From Mesobacillus jeotgali (GTDB taxonomy: Bacteria; Bacillota; Bacilli; Bacillales; Cytobacillaceae): a stretch of DNA of 64,000 bases. The translations under genes and the position numbers were made by a program. The number at the start of each line of letters is the position of its first letter. Position 1 is the stretch's first letter. Location of the stretch: assembly GCF_002874535.1 (NCBI RefSeq), contig NZ_CP025025.1, positions 2,031,526 to 2,095,525 on the forward strand, read 5' to 3'. This document shows, in pieces, positions 31,853 through 41,754 of the stretch. The notes under the pieces were generated by a model. The model searched no databases, was not told the origin of the DNA, and was given only the letters and a program-made list of their open reading frames with translations.

Positions 31853-32788
31853 TTATCTTATCGCACGGTGCGGCAACACCGCATGCACACCTTTAACCCC
31901 GTTTACTACCTGTGTAACTCTCAAATCCACTGTCACACTGGCCAGTGCAAGGGCCTCTGTGCGCTCGATCCCATGAAGTTCTCTCAATAGTATAACCATC
32001 TCATCCAGTGCCTGTCCGGCAGCAAGGTTCAAATCTTCATGAAAGCCAAAGGTAACCCATCCAGCTGGCGTGTTAGCCCGCGGCATTTTCAACTGAAGAT
32101 CCTCTCTGACTGTAAGGGTGATGTCAACCAAGTCCATTGGGCACTCAATGGCCGTGCCGGAAACTTCTCCGTCGCCTTGTGCAGCGTGTCCATCACCAAT
32201 TGAGAACAATGCCCCATCAACTGAAATTGGCAGATACAAAGTGCTGCCTCTTTTTAGTTCTTTGCAGTCGATATTACCGCCGCAATAGCGTGGAGGGGAT
32301 GTATGGTGCACACCTGGTTCTCCAGGTGCAACTCCCATCAAGCCCATGAATGGATTAAGCGCAACATTTAAAGGCCGAGAGCCAACTTCAGTTTTAGCTG
32401 TCATTGTGTCACTGTCCAATTCCCAATCAAGGCGAATTCTCTCAGACCCTGTTAATCCGACTGCATCGTTTTGCCAGCTCTTTTTGCCGCCTGCCCAATT
32501 TGTGCCATACCAGCCTGGTAATACATCGTTCAATTTTACTTCGAGAACCATCCCGGCTTTTGCGCCGTTCACTTCAATCGGCCCAATCATCGGATGAAGA
32601 GGAGTCTCTTCTTGTACTGCAGAACTGAAAAATTGTCTCTCAACGCCTTTTGATTCAGAGTAGCCCCATTCAATATCGGGCGTTTTCATGCGAATGCTGT
32701 CTCCGGAATTCACTGTAAGGATTGGCTTATATTCATTGCTAAAAGAACCGTGCAGGTTTTCAGATTTTAATTCGATTTTATGGATCAT
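31853..32788 (-). CDS. Acetamidase/formamidase family hydrolase
   Basis: The 311-residue protein is of the FmdA/AmdA family, which hydrolyses short amides to ammonia and an acid. Recognisable segments are PLHPMIGPIEV, GLMGVAPGEPGVHHTSPPRYCGGNID and GDGHAAQGDGEVSGTAIE, which carry the conserved His and Asp metal-binding positions. It is followed within 12 bp upstream by an EamA-type permease gene in the same direction, suggesting transport and hydrolysis or export linked together. Confidence 0.88.
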   Translation of the reverse strand: MIHKIELKSENLHGSFSNEYKPILTVNSGDSIRMKTPDIEWGYSESKGVERQFFSSAVQEETPLHPMIGPIEVNGAKAGMVLEVKLNDVLPGWYGTNWAGGKKSWQNDAVGLTGSERIRLDWELDSDTMTAKTEVGSRPLNVALNPFMGLMGVAPGEPGVHHTSPPRYCGGNIDCKELKRGSTLYLPISVDGALFSIGDGHAAQGDGEVSGTAIECPMDLVDITLTVREDLQLKMPRANTPAGWVTFGFHEDLNLAAGQALDEMVILLRELHGIERTEALALASVTVDLRVTQVVNGVKGVHAVLPHRAIR

Positions 32789-32800
32789 TTCTGAATCTCC

Positions 32801-33736
32801 TTAGGCGATTTCGTTTTTTACTAACTTGGTAGTTTGCTTCTTTTTAAAAAGCCGTGGGTTTGTTCCAATATAAACACCGGAAAGCACTAGGACTGCACCG
32901 ATGGCATGAGCGGCGGTGAATTTTTCACCTAAAAACAAAGTAGCCATAATGACCGCAGATACCGGCATTACATTGATGAATATCGATGCCTTTGCTGCGC
33001 CAACTTCCTTGATTCCATTGTAGTACATGACGAATGATACGACTGTAACCAAAACGCTCATATGGATAATCGCGATCCAGGTAGTACCCGATGCCTGCTG
33101 GACATCCTGCCATGATGTTTCAGCCAGGGCAAACGGCAGCAGGAAAATGGTCCCGAAAGCGACGGCATAGGTGGTGGACTCGACCGAACTGAACTTTTTC
33201 AAAACAACTTTCCCAACGACACTGTATAATGCCCAGCTGACGACTGCGCCCATAAGAACGAAGTCGATTGGTTCAAATCCAAGCTTGAACAAGCTCAGCA
33301 AGTGTCCATCGGTGATGATAAAAAATGCACCTGAAAGGGCGATGGCCAATCCAATAACATTATTGCGTGTGATTGTTTCTTTTAAGAATACTGCCGATAA
33401 AAGGACAATCAACACGGGATTGGAGGCGATGAACAGTGAACTTTTAATCACTGGGGCATGCTTGCTGGCCAAGAAAAAGAAAATGTTATACAGCGCAATG
33501 CCTGTCAGTCCGAGGACCGAGAACAAGCCAATATCCTTCAGATTAGGTTTCTTAATATTTTTCTCCATCATGAACATCAGTGGGAATAGGAGAATCGCTG
33601 CTCCAAAAAACCGGAAGAACGCAACCGTAGCTGGTTCAAAGCTTTCTACAGCAAATTTACCCGCAATGAATGCACTTCCCCAGGTTGCCGTAGCGAAAGT
33701 TAGCATCCCATATGTAACCAATAATTTTTTGTTCAT
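32801..33736 (-). CDS. EamA/DMT-family permease
   Basis: The 311-residue protein has ten predicted membrane helices formed by two EamA repeats (about residues 5-140 and 150-290). ATG 33736 follows GGAAGGG. It precedes and probably shares a transcript with the acetamidase/formamidase gene. EamA proteins move small metabolites, usually outward; the substrate is unknown. Confidence 0.87.
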   Translation of the reverse strand: MNKKLLVTYGMLTFATATWGSAFIAGKFAVESFEPATVAFFRFFGAAILLFPLMFMMEKNIKKPNLKDIGLFSVLGLTGIALYNIFFFLASKHAPVIKSSLFIASNPVLIVLLSAVFLKETITRNNVIGLAIALSGAFFIITDGHLLSLFKLGFEPIDFVLMGAVVSWALYSVVGKVVLKKFSSVESTTYAVAFGTIFLLPFALAETSWQDVQQASGTTWIAIIHMSVLVTVVSFVMYYNGIKEVGAAKASIFINVMPVSAVIMATLFLGEKFTAAHAIGAVLVLSGVYIGTNPRLFKKKQTTKLVKNEIA

Positions 33737-33888
33737 CAAATTCCCTTCCATCTTATAAAATTGTTTAACTAGTATTTTAACACTTTTTTCGATAAGCGAA
33801 ATATAAATTTTCTAAAAGTCCTGAAACTTTTTTGTTGCTGAGAAGTCTAATGTAGAGGAAATTCAATAATGGATATGAGGTGCTTTTT

Positions 33889-34380
33889 TTGAAAAAGATA
33901 TTGGCGAGTATTATTTTAATTAGTGTTATGTTCTCAATATCTGCATGTAATGGAGAAACCAAAGTAGAAAGCAGCAGTGAAAAACAGTCTGAAAATCTGG
34001 AAAAAAAGGAATTGGAGAATACCGGCAACACCGGTGTCATCCCTGAAGCTCTTTCTGCGAGCCTTGTTGAGGTCGATGAAAATACAGACGGTAAAGACTT
34101 TATTTATGAGGTCAAGAATAATACTGACAAGGACATAGAAATTCCTTTTGATGAAAATGGCGGCCATGTTTATGTGCTTAGGGATGAATCTGGTAAAGAG
34201 ATTAGCCGTCAAGATGGTTATGGAACGATTCAAACCAACCAGATCGTAAGTGCCGGGGAAGCAATCACGATCAAAATCGGTTTGGGCGGATATAAAAAAG
34301 GAACGTATGAACTCGAAGTCTGGATGGAGTCGGAATTAGACAATACTTACAATCAGACAATTACATTTACGATTGAATAA
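33889..34380 (+). CDS. Small lipoprotein with an immunoglobulin-like domain
   Basis: The 163-residue protein has a lipoprotein signal (FSISAC lipobox), a charged Ser/Glu/Lys linker and a C-terminal beta-rich domain (YEVKNNTDKDIEI, VLRDESGKEISRQDG, KGTYELEVWME). That domain recalls the BsuPI proteinase-inhibitor fold, though this match is tentative. TTG 33889 is preferred: GAGG lies 8 nt upstream and the GTG at 33880 overlaps it. Confidence 0.72.
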   Translation: MKKILASIILISVMFSISACNGETKVESSSEKQSENLEKKELENTGNTGVIPEALSASLVEVDENTDGKDFIYEVKNNTDKDIEIPFDENGGHVYVLRDESGKEISRQDGYGTIQTNQIVSAGEAITIKIGLGGYKKGTYELEVWMESELDNTYNQTITFTIE

Positions 34381-34389
34381 GCTTTATAG

Positions 34390-34415
34390 AGCAGAGGCCA
34401 ATAACCTCTGCTTTT
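34390..34415 (+). terminator. Terminator after the lipoprotein gene
   Basis: Stem AGCAGAGG / CCTCTGCT with a 7-nt loop, followed by TTT. Confidence 0.7.
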
Positions 34416-34464
34416 GGTTGTACCGAACGCTGGAATTAAGTGGTAAAATAAAAATGAGGCGAGA

Positions 34465-34878
34465 ATGAACATGCTGTGGAAGTTTTTATTACTAGCTGCT
34501 TTTATGATATCAGTGATTACATTCGTTAAATTTGTAATAAGAAAAACGTTAAAAATTCCAAAGGTGAAAAAGGCATTTTTTTCTTACAATCATATTAATG
34601 ATATACATAGAAAAATAGACTGGGCTGTGAGAATTACCGCACTGCTCATTAATGTCTTTTTGATTCATCATGTGATGTTCGAAGGATTTTCAATTAATCT
34701 ATTTCTTATATTGCTGGCTTTATTATTTACCTCCGAAAACTTTGTCCGTGCATTTTTTGAATGGAAATTTTCAGAAGATCCTAAGCAATCGATTTTGTCA
34801 CTTGCTGAAGGAATCATCTTCATTACGATTGTAGTGGTTATCATTCAATTTGATGTATTGTATCTAGTCATAAAATGA
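34465..34878 (+). CDS. DUF4181-like membrane protein
   Basis: The 137-residue protein has an N-terminal helix, a cytoplasmic segment (KAFFSYNHINDIHRKIDWAV) and three further helices. The SYNH-N-H-KIDW segment and FVRAFFEWKFSEDP are what I associate with Bacillus DUF4181 proteins. Function is unknown. GAGGCGAGA lies before the ATG. Confidence 0.68.
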   Translation: MNMLWKFLLLAAFMISVITFVKFVIRKTLKIPKVKKAFFSYNHINDIHRKIDWAVRITALLINVFLIHHVMFEGFSINLFLILLALLFTSENFVRAFFEWKFSEDPKQSILSLAEGIIFITIVVVIIQFDVLYLVIK

Positions 34879-35083
34879 TAAGAAGAAGCAATGAGAGGAA
34901 AGAAGATCTCACTTTTACTGTTCTTTTTATAATCTTCTCGAGGAAGGGAAGGAATACTTAGTTACCTTTCCTGGGATCAAAAATAATGAAGAGAGCGAAT
35001 ATATATACCTTTAGTCCATTAGGTCTACCGGTAGGAACGCATAAAGATGGAATTAATTTTTTTCAAAATGGTGGTGGTTCTTT

Positions 35084-35743
35084 ATGATAAAAGATAAAAG
35101 AAACTTTGTCATTGCTATTATTCTGTTTCTTTTTTCGATGGCATTGAATTTTCCTTTTCCTCATGAATATCCAATTGGGCAGGATGTTTTCTCTGCGTTA
35201 AATATCCCTCTTAAATCAATCAACGGATTACATTATGTAGGGATAACTTCCTTAACTCTACTAATAATTAGTCTTTATTTCCTGGGGCAATCACTTGAAA
35301 TGTATCATAATAGAATGATCTTAATTGCAATTTTGCTTGCGTTCTTCCTTCCGGTGGAACTTGTCGGTGCTTACCAAAAAACATTCGCCTCAGGTATTAA
35401 TGCTGTTCACTATGACCGGGAAAACAGCCACTGCCGCTTCGAAATGAAAAATGACACCACATTGTCCGCTTCATGCGATCTGCCATTTGAAAATTACGAT
35501 AATGAAACCGTCCAATTCAACATTGAATTCTATGAAAAATACCTATTCGAAGATGAAACACCACTGCTTTCCCTGATGAATGAAGGAGGTCCATATAAAG
35601 TAATGCTAAATGGGAAAGAGAGTGAAGTAGTAACCATTGAAACCGAGATCAATCTTTCCAAATTAGAAGTAGGCTCAATGAGTGGGGAAGCTTGGGCGGT
35701 TAATGTCATGATTAAAGATAAGGGGAAAGTTAGGAAGTTGTGA
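35084..35743 (+). CDS. Unknown membrane-anchored protein
   Basis: The 219-residue protein has two or three N-terminal membrane helices (to about residue 100) and a C-terminal extracellular beta-rich domain (about 105-219). GGTGGTGG is upstream. I do not recognise the family. It is followed by a strong terminator and appears monocistronic. Confidence 0.65.
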   Translation: MIKDKRNFVIAIILFLFSMALNFPFPHEYPIGQDVFSALNIPLKSINGLHYVGITSLTLLIISLYFLGQSLEMYHNRMILIAILLAFFLPVELVGAYQKTFASGINAVHYDRENSHCRFEMKNDTTLSASCDLPFENYDNETVQFNIEFYEKYLFEDETPLLSLMNEGGPYKVMLNGKESEVVTIETEINLSKLEVGSMSGEAWAVNVMIKDKGKVRKL

Positions 35744-35758
35744 GGAGCAATAGTACTT

Positions 35759-35798
35759 AGCACACATTCATTCGATTGAATGTGTGCTATTTTTTTTG
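35759..35798. terminator. Strong terminator
   Basis: A perfect 12-bp stem AGCACACATTCA / TGAATGTGTGCT with a 6-nt loop is followed by a run of eight T. Confidence 0.88.
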
Positions 35799-36134
35799 CA
35801 AAGAAAAGCAGAAAAATGTCATTTATTGTAGCGATTTATAAGAAAATCGAATGGTGCTCGCGAGTGAGGATCCACTACGGATCAACTACCATTTAATGAT
35901 TTAGATGGAAAGCTACAAAAAAATTTATCCAAATTTTGTTTTCCTAAAGAAGATGATAATTTATACGTATATTTGTATAAAAATAATAATTTTATCTTTT
36001 AAATTATTGATTTTACCGGATTAAAGCAAAAACAAAATTATTTTACGATAATTAGAAGTTTAGTCATTTACAATGCTATTTTTATACGACTATAGCTTTG
36101 TATTTTAAATATTATAAATATTCTAAAAATAATC

Positions 36135-36163
36135 TTTACAAACTTTTTAGCCTGTTATATAGT
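36135..36163 (+). promoter_or_regulatory. Sigma-A promoter candidate of the SDR-ABC operon
   Basis: TTTACA (36135-36140), a 17-bp spacer and TATAGT (36158-36163) lie about 40 bp before the TTG start of the SDR gene. Confidence 0.6.
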
Positions 36164-36200
36164 GTTACCAATATCCAGGACCAAGCAAAGGGGTGGTATT

Positions 36201-37019
36201 TTGAATCAAAGTGTTAACAGTTTACAATCGACATTTTTTACAGAAAAAGTTGTTCTGGTAACTGGTGCAGCGCATGGAATTGGCAAAGGAATCTGCGAAG
36301 CATTCCTCAAGCACGGAGCAACAGTAATTGGTACAGACATATTGGATCAAGAACTTGCGGAAGTGAAAACAGAGCTTAATGAGTGGCTTGATATTAATAA
36401 GGAATCTAACCGTTTTGATACATATACATGCGACATCACAGAAGTGGAAAGTGTGAAAGAGTTAGTGGATTTCACGATCCAAAAATTTAATAAGATCGAT
36501 ATATTGGTAAACAATGCTGGAGGTGTATGTGGACAAATTCATCAACCAGTAGAAGAAGTAACGCCTGATCAATGGAGAAAGATATTTGCTGTAAATCTGG
36601 ATGCGGCATTTTATACAACAAAGGAAGTTGCTCCTTACATGAAAAAGCAGAATTATGGACGGATCATTAATATCTCAAGTGGAGCAGGGCGCAGCACTAG
36701 TCTGACTGGAATCCAGGCATATGCCAGTGCAAAGGCTGGACAGATTGGTTTCACAAGGCAAATGGCTCAAGAACTTGGTCCCTTTGGAATAACGGTTAAT
36801 AACGTAGCACCTGGATTCGTAATATCGAATCCGTCAACAAAGAAGCAGTGGGAAAGAATGACGATAGAGGAGCAAGCAAATCTGGTCAAATCAATCTCGG
36901 TTAAGCGACTTGGAGAACCTGAAGATATTGCTCATCCGGTTTTGTTTTTTGCCTCAGACTTTGCAAGCTATGTGAGCGGCCAAACCATTTCAGCGGATGG
37001 CGGACAACAACTTTTTTAA
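36201..37019 (+). CDS. Short-chain dehydrogenase/reductase
   Basis: The 272-residue classical SDR has the NAD(P) motif VTGAAHGIGKG, NNAGG, and the catalytic Ser and YASAK (Tyr/Lys) motifs. TTG 36201 follows AAAGGGGTGG; the ATG-equivalent start upstream at 36162 has no site. It is first in an operon with a ketopantoate-reductase-like gene, a GntR regulator and an ABC importer, so it may oxidise a hydroxy group on the imported compound. Substrate is unknown. Confidence 0.87.
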   Translation: MNQSVNSLQSTFFTEKVVLVTGAAHGIGKGICEAFLKHGATVIGTDILDQELAEVKTELNEWLDINKESNRFDTYTCDITEVESVKELVDFTIQKFNKIDILVNNAGGVCGQIHQPVEEVTPDQWRKIFAVNLDAAFYTTKEVAPYMKKQNYGRIINISSGAGRSTSLTGIQAYASAKAGQIGFTRQMAQELGPFGITVNNVAPGFVISNPSTKKQWERMTIEEQANLVKSISVKRLGEPEDIAHPVLFFASDFASYVSGQTISADGGQQLF

Positions 37020-37030
37020 GGAGGAGTCGA

Positions 37031-38077
37031 ATGGAAATCACAGTGATTGGTGCAGGCGCGATTGGTGGTGTGCTAGGAGCTCATCTTGTGAGAGCGGGCA
37101 ACAAAATAACTTTTTGCGATAAAGATTTGGACCACGTTCATGTCATGAATAGCCACGGTCTTAGAATTGAGGGGCCTGATGAAACCTTTACCGTTAAATG
37201 TAATGCCTATACACCCGAACAACTAGTTAAAATAAAGCCAGTTCTGGATACGGTGTTCCTCTGTGTTAAGGCACAGCATACAAAAGAAGCACTCATTCCA
37301 TTTTTGCATCTCATTGGAGAAGAAACAAAAGTCGTTTCCTTCCAAAATGGGCTATGTGAAAAAGAGATTGCCAGTCTTATAGGAAGAGAAAAAACGATTG
37401 GCTGCTTTGTTAACTTTTCAGCAGACTATTTGGAACCGGGCAGGATCCTTTATGGCGGAGTCGCAGCGCTCTACCTTGGGGAATTGGATGGGAAAATCAG
37501 TCAGCGAGTCATTGGTTTGCAAAAGGTTCTCGAATGCTGGGGGCCAGCTCAGGTTACGGATAACATCTGGGGCTATCTCTGGGGGAAAATGTCCTACGCT
37601 GGACTTTTATACGCGACGGCTTTAGTTGATGAAACAATGGCGGCTGTTGTAAGGAAATTGGACCTTAGGGACACATTAATGGAGCTTTGCTCTGAAATAC
37701 TGGAGGTTGCAGATAAAGAAGGAGTCAAGCCAATCGGTTTTGATGATTGGGTCCCTGGGCTTGTATACCCTAGAGAGACTCGAGATCAGCAACTTCTCGA
37801 TAATCAGCTGGAAAAGCTCGCACAAAGAATGGCGGCAAACAAGAAAACTAAAAGTGGTATCTGGAGAGACCTAGCTGTCAGAAAAAGAAAAACAGAGATT
37901 GATTCACAGCTAGTCCCCATTTTAGAAATGGGAGCAAACCATCAAGTTCCAATGCCGTTGACCGAAATGCTTGTGAGTCTTATTAAAGAAATTGAAATCG
38001 GTTCAGCTCAAATGGATTGGGACCACTTATATAAATTAAAAGGACTATACGAAAACGGAGAAAAAATATGCAGTTAA
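37031..38077 (+). CDS. 2-dehydropantoate 2-reductase family protein
   Basis: The 348-residue ApbA/PanE-family protein begins with the Rossmann motif TVIGAGAIGGVLGAHL. The central Lys and C-terminal helical domain are typical (WGKMSYAGLLYATALVDE). It is longer than the usual 300 residues, and its context is catabolic, so a 2-oxoacid reductase on another substrate is more likely than pantothenate synthesis. It overlaps the GntR gene by 10 bp. Confidence 0.8.
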   Translation: MEITVIGAGAIGGVLGAHLVRAGNKITFCDKDLDHVHVMNSHGLRIEGPDETFTVKCNAYTPEQLVKIKPVLDTVFLCVKAQHTKEALIPFLHLIGEETKVVSFQNGLCEKEIASLIGREKTIGCFVNFSADYLEPGRILYGGVAALYLGELDGKISQRVIGLQKVLECWGPAQVTDNIWGYLWGKMSYAGLLYATALVDETMAAVVRKLDLRDTLMELCSEILEVADKEGVKPIGFDDWVPGLVYPRETRDQQLLDNQLEKLAQRMAANKKTKSGIWRDLAVRKRKTEIDSQLVPILEMGANHQVPMPLTEMLVSLIKEIEIGSAQMDWDHLYKLKGLYENGEKICS

Positions 38078-38727
38078 ATCATGAAAATCTTTCTGATCAT
38101 GTAGCGAAAATCATTAGGAAAATGATTCTGAATGGATCCTTGAAGCCTGGCGAAAAAGTGAACCAAGCCCAGCTTGCTGAAAGTCTTAATATTTCACGTG
38201 GCCCGATAAGAGAAGCTCTGAGATTACTTCAAAATGAAGGGTTAATCAAACATGAAACTAATAAGGGAACTCATGTTACGACACTTTCTTCTCAGGATGC
38301 ATATGAGATATATACACTTAGGGCTTTACTGGAAGCAAAAGCTGCAAGCCTCGCAATCCCCAATTTAATAGATAAGGATTTTAGCAGACTTGAACTGCTC
38401 CTGGAAGAATTCAAGAATGCTATGGATGAGAGGGACTTAGAAACGGAAGCAAGATGTGATATTAACTTTCATAGCTTGATCGTCAGTGCTTCCCGGCATA
38501 AAAGACTGATCCACATGCATCAGCAGTTGGACACACAAGTAGGAGCCATGTTCTTAACTGTAGCAAATAAGCTTCCTGCGAGAGCTGCGCTTGTTGTGGA
38601 AAACCACAGGAAATTGCTAGATGCTTTGAAATCAAGGGATGCAGATAGAGTCAGCAGGGAGTTTTCAGATCATTATGTTCACGCACTGAAAGAACTAAAA
38701 GAGGTAAAAGGCCTCCTGACAATATAA
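38068..38727 (+). CDS. GntR-family regulator, FadR/FCD subfamily
   Basis: The 219-residue regulator has an N-terminal winged helix (LAESLNISRGPIREALRLLQ, residues 34-53) and a C-terminal all-helical FCD ligand domain (about 85-215) in which Asp and His residues (DINFHSLI, NHRKLL) usually bind a metal that helps bind a carboxylate effector. It overlaps the preceding gene and is followed 14 bp later by the ABC ATPase, so it probably represses this operon until an organic acid from the pathway is present. Confidence 0.88.
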   Translation: MQLNHENLSDHVAKIIRKMILNGSLKPGEKVNQAQLAESLNISRGPIREALRLLQNEGLIKHETNKGTHVTTLSSQDAYEIYTLRALLEAKAASLAIPNLIDKDFSRLELLLEEFKNAMDERDLETEARCDINFHSLIVSASRHKRLIHMHQQLDTQVGAMFLTVANKLPARAALVVENHRKLLDALKSRDADRVSREFSDHYVHALKELKEVKGLLTI

Positions 38728-38740
38728 AGGTGGTGTTTAT

Positions 38741-39757
38741 ATGTTACTAGAACTGAATGACGTGTCACTATCTCTTAAAAGAGATGGGAAATATGTGAAA
38801 ATCTTAGACGGGATTTCTCTTCAGGTTAATAAAGGAGAGACAGTAGGCATTGTTGGTGAGTCAGGCTGTGGGAAAAGCATGACAGCATTATCAGTTATGC
38901 GCCTTTTACCTGAAAAAGCTAAGCTAGAGGGTTTAATCCAACTTGAAAAAGAAAATATAACTTCTTATTCGAAAAGAAAAATGGAAAAAATCAGAGGCGA
39001 TAAAATGGCAATGATTTTCCAGGATCCGCTGACGTCTTTGAACCCTCTTCATTCTGTAGGCAGACAGATTGAAGAAACACTTATTCTTCATACAGATTTA
39101 AATAAGGAGCAGCGAAAACGTAGAGTGATTGAGCTTTTGAACGAAGTAGGATTGCCCAGAGCAGAGGAAATTGCTTCGGAATATCCTCATCAGTTATCTG
39201 GCGGGATGAGACAGAGAATCATGATAGCTGTCGCCATGGCATGCAACCCCAGTCTATTGATATGTGATGAACCAACGACTGCTCTTGATGTAACCGTTCA
39301 AGCACAAATCCTCGATTTAATGAACCATCTTAAAGATGTTAACGAAATGGGAATTATTATGATCACCCATGATCTCGGTGTAGTCGCAGAGGTTTGCGAC
39401 CGTGTTGTTGTTATGTATGCCGGCAAAATTGTAGAGCAAGCCGAGGTTAAAGAATTATTCATTAATCCAAAGCATCCCTATACAAAAGGACTTCTTGAAT
39501 CAATACCTAAACTTGGAGTTAAAAAAGCAAAGCTTGGATCCATTCCTGGGATGGTTCCCTCACCAGATAAAATGCCGAACGGCTGTCGTTTCTATGATCG
39601 CTGCAGCTCAGCAATAGAAGTATGCAAAGGAACGACACCTCCAATGAGCAGTGTAGGAGAGGACCATACTGCAGCTTGCTGGCTATACGAAGAAAAGGGG
39701 GGAGAAATGAATGGCTCTTCTGGAAGTGAAGGACTTGAAGCAACACTTCACAATTAA
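38741..39757 (+). CDS. Oligopeptide-type ABC transporter ATPase (OppD/DppD)
   Basis: The 338-residue ATPase has Walker [10 protein letters not shown]-loop [12 protein letters not shown], signature LSGGMRQR and Walker [13 protein letters not shown]. The C-terminal oligopeptide-specific domain with paired cysteines ([15 protein letters not shown]) is present. Its last 47 bases overlap the start of the second ATPase gene. It energises the importer with permeases at 40726 and 41755 and the receptor at 42656. Confidence 0.93.
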   Translation: MLLELNDVSLSLKRDGKYVKILDGISLQVNKGETVGIVGESGCGKSMTALSVMRLLPEKAKLEGLIQLEKENITSYSKRKMEKIRGDKMAMIFQDPLTSLNPLHSVGRQIEETLILHTDLNKEQRKRRVIELLNEVGLPRAEEIASEYPHQLSGGMRQRIMIAVAMACNPSLLICDEPTTALDVTVQAQILDLMNHLKDVNEMGIIMITHDLGVVAEVCDRVVVMYAGKIVEQAEVKELFINPKHPYTKGLLESIPKLGVKKAKLGSIPGMVPSPDKMPNGCRFYDRCSSAIEVCKGTTPPMSSVGEDHTAACWLYEEKGGEMNGSSGSEGLEATLHN

Positions 39758-40706
39758 AAAGGGATTCCTGGGTGAAAAGAAAAAAGTGAAAGCAGTTGAT
39801 GGAGTAAGCTTTTACATCGAGCAGGGGGAAACGTTAGGGATTGTAGGCGAATCTGGCTGCGGAAAATCAAGTCTGGGCCGTACAATCCTCCAGTTAATAA
39901 AGCCAACTTCCGGAGATATCTTCTTCGGTGGAAAAAATATTACCCATCTTCCGAGGAAGGAAATGAAGGAATTGCGGAAGGATATGCAAATTGTCTTCCA
40001 GGATCCATATGCGTCATTAAATCCAAGGAGTACTGTTCGTACAATTCTTGAAACTCCGCTCATCGTTCATGGAGTAGGAAATCGACAGGAAAGAAGGAAA
40101 GTAGTCGAAGGCCTGATCGATAAAATCGGCATTCGCAAAGACCAGCTTGACCGATTTCCGCACGAATTTTCAGGGGGACAAAGGCAAAGGATCGGCATAG
40201 CACGTGCACTCACATTGAATCCGAAATTGATAATAGCAGATGAACCAGTATCAGCGCTTGATGTTTCAGTTCAGTCCCAAGTTCTGAACCTTATGGTGGA
40301 ATTGCAAAAGGAACTTAATTTAAGCTATATGTTCATTTCTCATGACCTTTCAGTTGTACAGCATATATCCGACAGAGTAGCTGTAATGTATTTAGGAAAA
40401 ATAGTCGAAATCGCTGATGTCGAAGAATTGTACAGGAATCCGCTGCACCCTTACACAAAGGCACTTCTGACAGCTGTCCCGATTCCAGATCCGACAAAAA
40501 AGCGAGACAGAATCATTTTGCAGGGAGACCTGCCAAGCCCAATCAACCCTCCGACAGGCTGTGCATTTCATACACGTTGTCCTGTAGCAACTCCTGAATG
40601 TAAAGAGGAATCTCCAGAACTCCGGGAAAAAGCAATGGGTCACTGGGCTTCTTGTATTCATGTACATCCTGAGCAGAGTAAAAAGACAAAGATTAATATT
40701 TCTTAA
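39711..40706 (+). CDS. Oligopeptide-type ABC transporter ATPase (OppF/DppF)
   Basis: The 331-residue ATPase has Walker [10 protein letters not shown], signature FSGGQRQR, Walker [13 protein letters not shown] and the C-terminal [15 protein letters not shown] motif of the Opp/Dpp family. GGGGGGAG lies before the ATG within the preceding gene. It forms a heterodimer with the OppD-type subunit. Confidence 0.93.
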   Translation: MALLEVKDLKQHFTIKKGFLGEKKKVKAVDGVSFYIEQGETLGIVGESGCGKSSLGRTILQLIKPTSGDIFFGGKNITHLPRKEMKELRKDMQIVFQDPYASLNPRSTVRTILETPLIVHGVGNRQERRKVVEGLIDKIGIRKDQLDRFPHEFSGGQRQRIGIARALTLNPKLIIADEPVSALDVSVQSQVLNLMVELQKELNLSYMFISHDLSVVQHISDRVAVMYLGKIVEIADVEELYRNPLHPYTKALLTAVPIPDPTKKRDRIILQGDLPSPINPPTGCAFHTRCPVATPECKEESPELREKAMGHWASCIHVHPEQSKKTKINIS

Positions 40707-40725
40707 CTTAAAGGAGGCGGGGTAG

Positions 40726-41739
40726 GTGGACGCACTTCGTTACACAGTAAAAAGGATTCTGCTCATGATTCCGATTTTGATTGGTATCAGTATTTTGACG
40801 TTCTTTATCTCGAATACGATTCCAGGTGATCCAGCTCGTTTGGCGGCTGGTCCTTATGCAGATGCGAAAGTAATCGAGGAACTGCAAGAAAAAATGGGCC
40901 TTAATGATCCTGTTTATGTACAGTATTTCAATTACATGAAGAACTTGCTCCAAGGGGATCTTGGTAACAGTAACTACTCCCATCAGCCAGTAATGGAGGA
41001 TATCAAACAATATTTTCCGGCAACTCTTGAATTAACATTCTTCTCCATGTTTATCACGATATTAATCGGTATACCTTTAGGTGTCATAAGTGCGAGCAAG
41101 AAGGATAAAGTAGCTGACCAATTTGCAAGGGTTATGGCCCTTATAGGTGTGGCGATGCCAGCCTTCTGGCTAGGGATCATATTTCTATTATTCTTCTATC
41201 TGAAGCTTGGGGTGCTACCCGGTTCAGGGCGGTTAGATACTGGGCTGGCACCACCGGAGACAATTACCGGAATGTACACGATTGACGCATTGCTTACAGG
41301 AAATTGGACAGTGTTTAAATCAGCAGTAATCCATTTAATACTCCCAGGCATAACTCAGGCAGCTGTAACCATCGGAATGATTACAAGAATGACAAGATCA
41401 TCCATGCTCGAAGTTTTAAGAAGCGATTATATCAGAACCGCCTTTGCAAAAGGTGGGTCAGAAAAGCGAGTACTTTACGGCCATGCATTGAGAAATGGAA
41501 TGATGCCGATTATGACACTCCTTGGAATGACCTTTGGCCATTCGCTGGGCGGAAGTGTCCTCGTTGAGTCGGTGTTTTCGTGGCCAGGACTCGGGAAGTA
41601 TGCGGTCAATGCCATTACATATCTGGATTTTCCAGCTGTTATGGCCGTTACGATCCTTATCGCCGTACTCTTCATTCTCGTAAACCTTATTATCGATATA
41701 CTCTATCAGGTTGTCGATCCTCGACTTAACTATGATTAA
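40726..41739 (+). CDS. Oligopeptide-type ABC transporter permease (OppB/DppB)
   Basis: The 337-residue protein has six predicted membrane helices; the N-terminal motif YTVKRILLMIPILIGISILT and the EAA loop region (SDYIRTAFAKGGSEKRVLYG) are typical of DppB. GTG start with AAAGGAGGCGGGG upstream. Confidence 0.92.
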   Translation: MDALRYTVKRILLMIPILIGISILTFFISNTIPGDPARLAAGPYADAKVIEELQEKMGLNDPVYVQYFNYMKNLLQGDLGNSNYSHQPVMEDIKQYFPATLELTFFSMFITILIGIPLGVISASKKDKVADQFARVMALIGVAMPAFWLGIIFLLFFYLKLGVLPGSGRLDTGLAPPETITGMYTIDALLTGNWTVFKSAVIHLILPGITQAAVTIGMITRMTRSSMLEVLRSDYIRTAFAKGGSEKRVLYGHALRNGMMPIMTLLGMTFGHSLGGSVLVESVFSWPGLGKYAVNAITYLDFPAVMAVTILIAVLFILVNLIIDILYQVVDPRLNYD

Positions 41740-41754
41740 AAGGAGGCAGTAAAA

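Larger units (their letters stand above)
35744..36200. other. Non-coding interval before the SDR operon
   Basis: After the terminator at 35759-35798 the interval is AT-rich with no gene. A promoter candidate lies at 36135-36163. Confidence 0.55.

Noticed and set aside
34986-35087. 33-codon reading frame whose TGA overlaps the ATG at 35084
   Set aside because: The coupling position is suggestive, but there is no ribosome binding site and the product (MKRANIYTFSPLGLPVG...) has no recognisable feature.
35800-36130. Degraded gene in the AT-rich interval before the SDR gene
   Set aside because: Frequent stops in all frames and no recognisable protein similarity.
37031-38077. Pantothenate biosynthesis PanE
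   Set aside because: Family match is good, but the operon has a GntR regulator, importer and hydrolases and no panB/C/D, so a catabolic reductase is more likely.
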